From assembly GCA_021162305.1 (NCBI GenBank), contig JAGGYX010000197.1, positions 1 to 5,083 on the forward strand: a stretch of 5,083 nt of DNA, given 5' to 3'. The position numbers and the translations under genes were made by a program. The notes beneath the pieces were generated by a model, which saw only the letters and a program-made list of their open reading frames with translations, did not search any database and was not told the DNA's origin. Numbering within the stretch: position 1 is the first letter of the stretch; each line of letters begins with the position of its first letter. This stretch comes from Thermoplasmata archaeon (lineage in GTDB: Archaea; Thermoplasmatota; E2; UBA202; JdFR-43). Below are positions 1-4,529 of this stretch, in pieces.

Positions 1-1
1 A

Positions 2-75
2 TGGGCCCGGCCGGATTCGAACCGGCGACCACCTGGTTATGAGCCAGGCGCTCCACCAGGCTAAGCTACGGGCCC
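2..75 (-). tRNA. tRNA with CAT anticodon (tRNA-Met elongator or tRNA-Ile2)
   Basis: Read on the minus strand, this folds into a complete cloverleaf. It has a 7-bp acceptor stem (GGGCCCG with CGGGCCC), a D-arm (GCTT with GAGC), an anticodon stem CCTGG/CCAGG around the loop CTCATAA, a T-arm GCCGG/CCGGC around TTCGAAT, and discriminator A. The anticodon is CAT. No intron is present, and CCA is not encoded because the base after the discriminator is T. The acceptor stem starts with a G1-C72 pair run of GGGCCC, unlike the A1-U72 end I associate with archaeal initiators, so this is not the initiator. CAT is shared by elongator tRNA-Met and by tRNA-Ile2, whose C34 is modified to agmatidine in archaea. 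From memory, GGGCCCG resembles archaeal tRNA-Ile2, but I could not compare sequences, so the amino acid stays open. Confidence 0.93.
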
Positions 76-96
76 TCTTGCATAAATGCTTTTTGA

Positions 97-106
97 ATAT
101 AAAAAT
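97..106 (-). promoter_or_regulatory. Putative TATA box of the CAT tRNA
   Basis: On the minus strand this reads ATTTTTATAT, an archaeal-type TATA element centred about 26 nt upstream of the tRNA 5' end at position 75. That is the normal spacing for TBP/TFB-dependent transcription starting at or near the mature tRNA end. Confidence 0.55.
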
Positions 107-152
107 TTAGTGTGCTTTTTATAATCACTCTTGATACAAATATTAAAAAAGA

Positions 153-161
153 GATATAATA
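153..161 (+). promoter_or_regulatory. Putative TATA box of the IPCT-DIPPS operon
   Basis: The run GATATAATA begins about 26 nt before the ATG at 180. No Shine-Dalgarno sequence precedes that ATG, so the transcript probably begins at or within a few bases of the start codon. The element is inferred from spacing and base composition only. The 76-179 gap therefore carries two back-to-back promoters. Confidence 0.4.
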
Positions 162-179
162 TTATGCATTTAACAAAAG

Positions 180-1475
180 ATGTTTCCTCTTGTTATTCTG
201 GCAGCTGGCAAGGGCAGGCGCATGGGCGAGACAAAGCCACTGGTAAAATTGCTTGGACTTACCCTGCTTGAGCGAACCATTCTTGCTTTTAAGGAGGCTG
301 GAATAGATAAATTTTATGTTGTGGTTGGATATAAAAAAGATGTTGTAAGTAAGCATGTTGAGGAATTGAAAAAAAATTACGGGATTGATATTGATGTCAT
401 AGAAAATGATGAATGGGAGAAAGGCAATGGCACTTCTGTTCTGGCTGTTCGCAATTATGTAAAAAAATTTTTTGTTACGATGGTTGACCATGTTTTTGAA
501 AGAAACGTTATAAAAGATTTTGTAGAAAGCATAGATGGAAAAAAATGTGTGCTTCTTGTAGAAAAAAATATTGAAGAAGTTTTTGAAATTGAAGAAGCAA
601 CAAAAGTTAAAATAAGGGAAGAGAAAATCATAGATATAGGAAAAGGTTTGAAAGAATATGATGCGATAGATACAGGATTATTTTTCTTTACTGAAGAAAT
701 ATTTGGGGCAATTGAAGAAGCCATGAGGAAAAACAATGCAAATGTAACTGATGGAGTAAAAATTCTTGCTGAAAAAGGAAAAATGTATTGGTATGCGAAG
801 AAGAAAGGATACTGGATAGACGTAGATACAAAAAAAGCATTAAAAGTGGCAGAAAAGCTAATATTAAAAAGCATACCAAAGAAAGAAGATGGCTTTATTT
901 CATTCTATTTAAACAGAAAAATTTCATTAAAAATTTCAAGCAAACTATGCAATTTCAACATTTCTCCTAATCTTATGACCACTATAAGCTTTTTAGTGGC
1001 TATAGCAGGAAGCATATTCTTTCTTTCTGGTAAATATCTTTATACAATTTTAGGAGGAATTGCAATACAGATTGCATCAATAATAGATGGATGCGATGGT
1101 GAAATTGCAAGAATGAAATTTTTAGCTTCCCGATATGGAGCATGGTTTGATACTGTTCTGGACAGATATGCTGATGCCATCATAACAACTTTTATTACAT
1201 ATAATGGATGGGTGATATACAAAGAAAATATTATATGGATACTTGGCTTCTTTTCATTGCTCGGATTTATCATGGCAAGCTATTCCAGAAAAGAATATGA
1301 GTTAAGATATGGTGAAAAAATGCATGGTGGCATAATGGATAAACTATCAAAAAGAGATATACGGCTATTCTCAATGTTCATAGGCTCATTTTTCAACATG
1401 GCGTTTGAGTTTATGGTAGCAATTGCAATTTTGCATCATGTTACAATAGTATGGAATCTATGGAGAAAAAAATGA
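180..1475 (+). CDS. Bifunctional inositol-1-phosphate cytidylyltransferase / di-myo-inositol phosphate phosphate synthase (IPCT-DIPPS)
   Basis: The expected role is to make the thermoprotective solute di-myo-inositol phosphate. The N-terminal domain couples CTP and inositol-1-phosphate to CDP-inositol. The C-terminal membrane domain transfers the inositol-phosphate group to a second inositol-1-phosphate; a separate phosphatase would finish the pathway. Residues 1-225 are a nucleotidyltransferase fold: LAAGKGRRMG at 7-16, K19, the metal-site segment MVDH at 101-104 (D103), and WIDVDT at 212-217. Residues 240-431 are a CDP-alcohol phosphotransferase with the full family motif: D303, D306-G307, A310-R311, G320, D324 and D328 at the canonical spacings. 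About five hydrophobic helices lie between 267 and 425. The ATG at 180 puts the P-loop-like signature right at the N-terminus and has no Shine-Dalgarno sequence, so it may be leaderless. The fused architecture matches archaeal IPCT-DIPPS proteins. A different CDP-alcohol product cannot be excluded from sequence alone, and no inositol-1-phosphate synthase gene is in the window. Confidence 0.88.
   Translation: MFPLVILAAGKGRRMGETKPLVKLLGLTLLERTILAFKEAGIDKFYVVVGYKKDVVSKHVEELKKNYGIDIDVIENDEWEKGNGTSVLAVRNYVKKFFVTMVDHVFERNVIKDFVESIDGKKCVLLVEKNIEEVFEIEEATKVKIREEKIIDIGKGLKEYDAIDTGLFFFTEEIFGAIEEAMRKNNANVTDGVKILAEKGKMYWYAKKKGYWIDVDTKKALKVAEKLILKSIPKKEDGFISFYLNRKISLKISSKLCNFNISPNLMTTISFLVAIAGSIFFLSGKYLYTILGGIAIQIASIIDGCDGEIARMKFLASRYGAWFDTVLDRYADAIITTFITYNGWVIYKENIIWILGFFSLLGFIMASYSRKEYELRYGEKMHGGIMDKLSKRDIRLFSMFIGSFFNMAFEFMVAIAILHHVTIVWNLWRKK
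1462..1465 (+). promoter_or_regulatory. Shine-Dalgarno site of the radical SAM gene
   Basis: GGAG lies 6 nt before the ATG at 1472, inside the last codons of IPCT-DIPPS. It favours the third in-frame ATG (1472) over those at 1451 and 1460, which lack such a site. The ATG at 1472 overlaps the upstream TGA as ATGA, the usual arrangement for translational coupling. Confidence 0.6.
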
Positions 1476-2518
1476 AAAAACTGCCAAAAAATTCATTTTA
1501 TACTGGCAAACTGGCAAAAGGGTGCATTTATTGCAGTCGTGGCTCAAAAATGGTTCTCCTTATAACTGGCTTATGCAATGCAAGATGCTTTTATTGCCCT
1601 CTTTCGGAAAAGAAAAAGGATAAGGATGTCATATATGCCGATGAATTGCTTGCGAGAGGCGAGAATGATATAATCATAGAGGCAGAGCTTATAGAGGCGG
1701 AAGGCACAGGCATAACCGGCGGCGACCCCCTCGTTAAGGCAGAGAGGACAGCACATTATATAAAAATGCTTAAGGATTATTTTGGAGAAGAACATCACAT
1801 TCATTTATATACTGCAACCACGAATATGGAAAAAATAAAAAAAGTTATAGAAGCAGGGCTTGATGAAATAAGATTTCATCCTCCATGGCAACTCTGGGAC
1901 AAAATAGAGAAAACGAAATTGAAGGATATCGTAAAAAACATTGATATTGATGTTGGACTTGAGATTCCTGTTGTTCCGCATTTAAAAAAGGAGACGAACC
2001 ATTTATTGCATACTGTCGATAAATATGGATTTGATTTCATTAATTTGAATGAACTTGAATTTTCATATACCAATGTTGAAGAGCTTTCAAAATATGGCTA
2101 TGTTGCAAAAAATGATGTTTCGTCTGCCGTAAAAGGAAGTGAGGAAATGGCATATGAAATGTTGAATTGGGGCATAGAAACACCATTGCATTATTGTTCA
2201 GCTTCCTTTAAAGATGCTGTTCAACTCCGCAATAGAATTGCAAGGAGAGCAAGAAATGTTGCAAGGAAATATGATGTAATTACAGAAGATGGAACACTAC
2301 TGAAAGGAATTATAATGGCTGGGAGAGAAAAATTGCAAGAAATAAAAGAAAAATTTGGAATAGCAGATGATATGATTGCATGGGACGATGAGAAAAAAAG
2401 AATAGAAACTTCTCCATTTATTCTTGAAGAAATTGCAGAATATTTGCCATACAAATGCTATTTGGTTGAAGAATATCCAACTGCAGATCGCTTGGAAGTG
2501 GAAAAAATACCATTATGA
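1472..2518 (+). CDS. Radical SAM protein, COG2108-like (related to pyruvate formate-lyase activating enzyme), function unknown
   Basis: This is a 348-residue radical SAM enzyme, numbered from the ATG at 1472. The [4Fe-4S] cluster motif C35-x3-C39-x2-C42 (CNARCFYC) is followed by TGGDP (82-86), the SAM-binding GGE/D-P segment. A second cysteine pair, C18-x2-C21, lies just before the motif, and a further C242 occurs in HYCS. From memory, this arrangement (GC..C followed by G.KMVLLITGLC) is typical of the archaeal COG2108 proteins, which have no assigned reaction. A basic RNRIARRARNVARK segment (253-266) follows C242. The gene overlaps the end of IPCT-DIPPS as ATGA with a GGAG site, so the two are very likely one operon. 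Starts at 1451 or 1460 would add seven or four residues. Its 3' end overlaps the convergent SdpI-like gene by six bases. Radical SAM membership is clear; substrate and product are unknown. Confidence 0.88.
   Translation: MKKLPKNSFYTGKLAKGCIYCSRGSKMVLLITGLCNARCFYCPLSEKKKDKDVIYADELLARGENDIIIEAELIEAEGTGITGGDPLVKAERTAHYIKMLKDYFGEEHHIHLYTATTNMEKIKKVIEAGLDEIRFHPPWQLWDKIEKTKLKDIVKNIDIDVGLEIPVVPHLKKETNHLLHTVDKYGFDFINLNELEFSYTNVEELSKYGYVAKNDVSSAVKGSEEMAYEMLNWGIETPLHYCSASFKDAVQLRNRIARRARNVARKYDVITEDGTLLKGIIMAGREKLQEIKEKFGIADDMIAWDDEKKRIETSPFILEEIAEYLPYKCYLVEEYPTADRLEVEKIPL
2502..2507 (-). terminator. Possible oligo-T terminator of the SdpI-like gene
   Basis: On the minus strand a run of six T begins 6 nt after the TAA stop of the SdpI-like gene, which is the kind of signal that ends archaeal transcripts. 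It lies inside the 3' end of the radical SAM gene, as expected when convergent genes overlap. Only the T-run supports it. Confidence 0.3.
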
Positions 2519-3142
2519 AATTTTCTGATATTCAAAATAGGAATAGGCAACGAGATATGAAGTAGAAGCAAAAACAGGAAGCAAAATAAACCATATTGTA
2601 TATCTTGGAAAAATTATGCCAATTAAAGCAACTATTGCAGCAATTTTGAATAACTTTCCTCCTAACCTGTGTGTCTTTTCCCATACTATCCTGTTACTCA
2701 GAGTCCATGGCGTTCTTATTCCAACAAACCAGTTTTGCTTTGCATTTTCAAGCAGAATGCCAACATAAAAAAATAAAATTGCAATCCATGGTGGAATAAA
2801 TATATTGAATGGGGCTTTTATTCCAATATTCCATAAAATTATCTGAAGGTGTAGAGAAAGCATAAATGCAAGGAAGAGAATAACAAAGCCATCATAATAT
2901 TTTCTGAAGTTTTCAATATTTGCTTTTAAGGGGTCTATTTTTGGTATTGCAATAAAAAGCAATGAAAGGAGGAGAATAACAAAAGGAATCAAAAATAATG
3001 CTACATTTTTTGACATATATCCATTCACTTTGCCCTCAGCATTCCAGTGAGAAGCCATTTTTTCTGGCATCGAGGGATAAAAATAAATGCTTAATGCAAT
3101 TGCAATTATGAAAATCGCAGCCATTATTTTCCAGCTTTGCAT
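2513..3142 (-). CDS. DUF1648/SdpI-family integral membrane protein
   Basis: This 209-residue membrane protein has about six hydrophobic helices, near residues 5-21, 47-67, 86-104, 117-133, 165-179 and 181-200. Residues 26-45 (SMPEKMASHWNAEGKVNGYM) fit the DUF1648 signature of a short polar loop with HWN and a G-x-V-[DN]-G-Y core. Residues 137-162 (NWFVGIRTPWTLSN, then W..TH..GG) fit the SdpI domain. In Bacillus, SdpI protects cells from the SdpC toxin and also signals to a repressor. Most relatives elsewhere, including archaeal ones, have no known role. No toxin-like or SdpR-like gene lies next to it, so I would not call it an immunity protein. The ATG at 3142 has no Shine-Dalgarno site but a TATA-like element 25 nt upstream, consistent with leaderless expression. 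It is convergent with the radical SAM gene. Confidence 0.85.
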   Translation of the reverse strand: MQSWKIMAAIFIIAIALSIYFYPSMPEKMASHWNAEGKVNGYMSKNVALFLIPFVILLLSLLFIAIPKIDPLKANIENFRKYYDGFVILFLAFMLSLHLQIILWNIGIKAPFNIFIPPWIAILFFYVGILLENAKQNWFVGIRTPWTLSNRIVWEKTHRLGGKLFKIAAIVALIGIIFPRYTIWFILLPVFASTSYLVAYSYFEYQKIS

Positions 3143-3162
3143 GCTATGAATTCATTCATTCA

Positions 3163-3171
3163 ATTTATAGA
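3163..3171 (-). promoter_or_regulatory. Putative TATA box of the SdpI-like gene
   Basis: On the minus strand this reads TCTATAAAT, centred about 25 nt before the ATG at 3142. It lies in the short gap between the tRNA-Gly gene and the coding region, so the protein gene need not depend on tRNA read-through. The spacing predicts a leaderless or nearly leaderless mRNA. Confidence 0.5.
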
Positions 3172-3179
3172 TTTTGAAG

Positions 3180-3300
3180 TGCGGGCGCCGGGATTTTCGT
3201 GCAAACTTGCACGGAAACGCAACTTGTTGTGCAAGTTGCAGTTCGAACCCGGGTAATAGCCGTGGCAGGGCTATGTGATACCAGACTACACTACGCCCGC
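3180..3300 (-). tRNA. tRNA-Gly(GCC) with an intron in the T-loop
   Basis: Exon 1 is 3300-3242 and exon 2 is 3193-3180, giving a 73-nt mature tRNA. The acceptor stem is GCGGGCG/CGCCCGC with discriminator A. The D-arm is GTG..CAC with a U13-U22 mismatch. The anticodon stem TAGCC/GGCTA encloses CTGCCAC, so the anticodon is GCC (glycine). The variable loop is TTAC. The T-stem CCGGG/CCCGG closes only when 48 nt are removed from the T-loop, restoring TTCGAAT. CCA is not encoded. The anticodon loop itself has no intron at the common 37/38 site. A search that expects only 37/38 introns could miss this gene or report a broken T-arm. Confidence 0.94.
3194..3241 (-). other. 48-nt tRNA intron at position 59/60 with a bulge-helix-bulge motif
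   Basis: The splice-site fold is a strict bulge-helix-bulge. The outer helix is the T-stem itself (3252-3248 with 3192-3188). The 4-bp central helix is TTCG (3247-3244) with CGAA (3199-3196). The two 3-nt bulges are AAC (3243-3241) and AAT (3195-3193). The inner helix is TGC (3240-3238) with GCA (3202-3200), then a single bulged T, then 9 bp of AACTTGCAC with GTGCAAGTT around a 16-nt loop. Cutting after the second base of each bulge, as archaeal splicing endonucleases do, gives exactly the mature T-loop TTCGAAT. Archaeal splicing endonuclease should process it. Confidence 0.88.
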
Positions 3301-3323
3301 TCAAAGCTATATCGCATTTCAAC

Positions 3324-3334
3324 ATATATTTTTT
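3324..3334 (-). promoter_or_regulatory. Putative TATA box of tRNA-Gly
   Basis: On the minus strand this reads AAAAAATATAT, 24-34 nt upstream of the tRNA 5' end at 3300. The spacing and composition fit an archaeal promoter. It lies back to back with the promoter of the UPF0282 gene in the 79-nt gap 3301-3379. Confidence 0.5.
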
Positions 3335-3351
3335 ACCCTCGTGCTTCAATA

Positions 3352-3364
3352 AATTTTTATAAAA
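3352..3364 (+). promoter_or_regulatory. Putative TATA box of the UPF0282 gene
   Basis: AATTTTTATAAAA is centred about 22 nt before the ATG at 3380, which has no Shine-Dalgarno sequence. The spacing suggests a transcript starting at or very near the start codon. Confidence 0.45.
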
Positions 3365-3379
3365 TGCTGTTATAAAATT

Positions 3380-4225
3380 ATGAAAATTCATCTGTTGTTT
3401 TCAGATTCAATGGGAGTTCGTTCCATGGCAACATTGGTGGAAGCGGAAGAAAAAATTTTTATCGATGCTTCCGCTGCCCTCGGTCCATCTCGCTATGGAT
3501 TGCCCCCTCATCCTTTAGAAATAGAAGCTTTGGAAAATGCAAAGGAAAAAATCGCAGGCATTGCCAAAAAATGCCCCATACATATCATTACCCATTATCA
3601 TTATGACCATTATGACCCGAGCGAGGATTTTTACATCAATAAAAAAATTTTTGCTAAGAGAATAGACAGCTATATAAATGCAAGCCAGAAAGAAAGAGGT
3701 ACACTTTTTCGTGAAAGATTCCAAGATAAGGCAGAAATAATATACTGTGATGATAGCGAGTATGAAATAAATGGTGTAAAATTAAAATTTTCTCCCCCCT
3801 TCCCTCACGGTCCAGAAGGAATAAGGCTTGGTTATGTAATTATGGTGAGTATAGAAGAAAATGAAAAATTGCTGTTTGCCTCAGATGTTCAGGGTCCAGT
3901 TTATGAAAAAACCAGAGATTACATAATTGAGGAGGAGCCATCTATCCTTATAATGGATGGTCCTCCTTCCTATTTTCTTGGATGGAGATTTTCTCAGGAA
4001 AATCTTGAAAAAGCTGAAAAAAATTTGATTGAAATAATGGAAAAGCTGGATTGCCAGCTTATTTTAGACCACCATTTGTTGAGAGATTTAAGATATAAGG
4101 AAAGAATGCACGAACTATATTCTCTGTATGGTGATAGAATAAAAACCTTTGCAGAATATAACGGGCTTGAAAATAATATGCTGGAAGCAAGAAGGAGAGA
4201 GCTATGGGAAAAATATGAAATTTGA
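3380..4225 (+). CDS. UPF0282 (COG2248) metallo-beta-lactamase-fold predicted hydrolase
   Basis: This is a 281-residue cytoplasmic protein with no signal peptide. The metal-binding core THYHYDHYD (71-79) supplies H72, H74, D76 and H77 of the HxHxDH motif. Likely further ligands are H143 in FPHGPEG, D169 in ASDVQGP, and H231 or H232 in ILDHH. The N-terminus (MKIHLLFSDSMGVRSMAT) and the DASAALGPSRYGLPPHP segment at 29-45 are typical, from memory, of the archaeal UPF0282 family; its members are about this length and have no established substrate. The fold is shared with nucleases and thiolester hydrolases, so 'hydrolase' is inferred from the fold. The ATG at 3380 begins the conserved N-terminus and is preceded by a TATA-like element but no ribosome-binding site. 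The 3' end overlaps the zinc-ribbon gene by 11 nt, so the two probably form an operon. Confidence 0.9.
   Translation: MKIHLLFSDSMGVRSMATLVEAEEKIFIDASAALGPSRYGLPPHPLEIEALENAKEKIAGIAKKCPIHIITHYHYDHYDPSEDFYINKKIFAKRIDSYINASQKERGTLFRERFQDKAEIIYCDDSEYEINGVKLKFSPPFPHGPEGIRLGYVIMVSIEENEKLLFASDVQGPVYEKTRDYIIEEEPSILIMDGPPSYFLGWRFSQENLEKAEKNLIEIMEKLDCQLILDHHLLRDLRYKERMHELYSLYGDRIKTFAEYNGLENNMLEARRRELWEKYEI
4194..4218 (+). promoter_or_regulatory. Possible translation-coupling element: ribosome-binding site plus four-codon ORF
   Basis: GGAG at 4194-4197 is ideally spaced (6 nt) for an ATG at 4204, but that frame encodes only Met-Gly-Lys-Ile before TGA at 4216-4218. The TGA overlaps the zinc-ribbon ATG (4215-4217) as ATGA. 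A ribosome ending the mini-ORF would sit on the zinc-ribbon start and could reinitiate. The element lies within the last codons of the UPF0282 gene, so three frames are used here. Confidence 0.3.
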
Positions 4226-4370
4226 ATGCCCACGGTGTCATAGCAAAAACGTCACCATTGTGATTCAAGTTCCATGGTCAACAGACGGGCTATTTCCAAA
4301 ACAGAAAATATTCTTGGAGTGCAAAGATTGTGGTTACACCATTCCCATTAAAAAATTGAAAGAAAGGTAG
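4215..4370 (+). CDS. Small zinc-ribbon protein, function unknown
   Basis: This is a 51-residue protein with two CxxC knuckles: C5-x2-C8 (CPRC) and C36-x2-C39 followed by G40 (CKDCG). That is the classic four-cysteine zinc ribbon, separated by a 27-residue stretch of mixed hydrophobic and polar residues. It ends in a lysine-rich tail (IKKLKER), which would allow nucleic-acid contact but does not prove it. I chose the ATG at 4215 because it places the first knuckle at the N-terminus, as in many small archaeal zinc ribbons. The alternative ATG at 4149 would add 22 residues lying wholly inside the UPF0282 gene. A start at 4215 lacks a well-placed ribosome-binding site of its own, and coupling to the upstream gene or the mini-ORF at 4204 is likely. 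No specific family is recognised. Confidence 0.75.
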   Translation: MKFECPRCHSKNVTIVIQVPWSTDGLFPKQKIFLECKDCGYTIPIKKLKER

Positions 4371-4395
4371 TCTAAGTAGTGGGAAAAACAGATTA

Positions 4396-4435
4396 GCTTT
4401 CATCATATAAAAAGATAATTGTTTTTGATGAAAGC
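4396..4435 (+). repeat. Inverted repeat / hairpin 1 (10-bp perfect stem)
   Basis: GCTTTCATCA (4396-4405) is the exact reverse complement of TGATGAAAGC (4426-4435), with a 20-nt A/T-rich middle that can add four A-T pairs (A-run with the T-run at 4422-4425). It begins 26 nt after the stop of the zinc-ribbon gene. The T5 run could also help end that transcript. The function is uncertain. Confidence 0.6.
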
Positions 4436-4453
4436 CGATTTGGTAGATGCAGA

Positions 4454-4479
4454 TTAGCCTTTCTTATATAAAAGGCTAA
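4454..4479 (+). repeat. Inverted repeat / hairpin 2 (9-bp perfect stem) enclosing a TATA-like box
   Basis: TTAGCCTTT (4454-4462) is the exact reverse complement of AAAGGCTAA (4471-4479), with an 8-nt loop CTTATATA. The loop and right arm together read TATATAAAAG, a strong archaeal TATA-like match about 60 nt before the transposase ATG. If used, it would give a leader of roughly 35 nt. The dyad around it could be a repressor site. Confidence 0.55.
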
Positions 4480-4529
4480 CCATTTTTGGCGTAACTCGTG
4501 GTGGTTAAAAAAAATCGAAAAACGAATAT

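Larger units (their letters stand above)
4389..4487 (+). repeat. Two diverged tandem repeat units, 61 nt apart
   Basis: Unit 1 starts at 4389 and unit 2 at 4450, both with CAGATTAGC. Each continues with a T-rich stretch, then ATATAAAA, then a purine-rich piece and TTTTTG. The units align over roughly 43 nt with small gaps. They fill most of the 159-nt gap (4371-4529) between the zinc-ribbon and transposase genes, which otherwise shows no gene. They may mark the left end of the insertion sequence or a duplicated promoter. Confidence 0.6.

Noticed and set aside
455..874. Minus-strand open frame of 139 codons inside IPCT-DIPPS
   Set aside because: It is antisense to a well-supported gene, is rich in Phe/Ser from the complement of A-rich codons, and shows no recognisable motif.
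788..970. Plus-strand 60-codon frame inside IPCT-DIPPS
   Set aside because: It lies in another frame across the domain linker, is rich in Lys and Arg, and has no motif; the covering gene has a complete family signature.
1451..1471. Earlier ATG codons (1451, 1460) for the radical SAM gene
   Set aside because: They lack a ribosome-binding site, whereas 1472 has GGAG at 6 nt and an ATGA overlap with the upstream stop. The conserved region is unaffected.
2513..2518. Six-base overlap of the convergent genes as a sign of a frameshift or pseudogene
   Set aside because: Both proteins end sensibly and keep full family features; short convergent overlaps are common in compact archaeal genomes.
4149..4214. 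Longer N-terminus for the zinc-ribbon protein
   Set aside because: It would add 22 residues encoded entirely within the UPF0282 gene; the ATG at 4215 puts the first CxxC at the usual place.
4396..4470. Possible C/D box guide RNA, because TGATGA occurs on both strands of hairpin 1
   Set aside because: No CTGA (D or D' box) lies at a suitable distance on either strand; the TGATGA words are explained by the inverted repeat.
4389..4487. CRISPR-like repeats
   Set aside because: There are only two diverged units, with no constant repeat and no equal spacers, and there is no cas gene.
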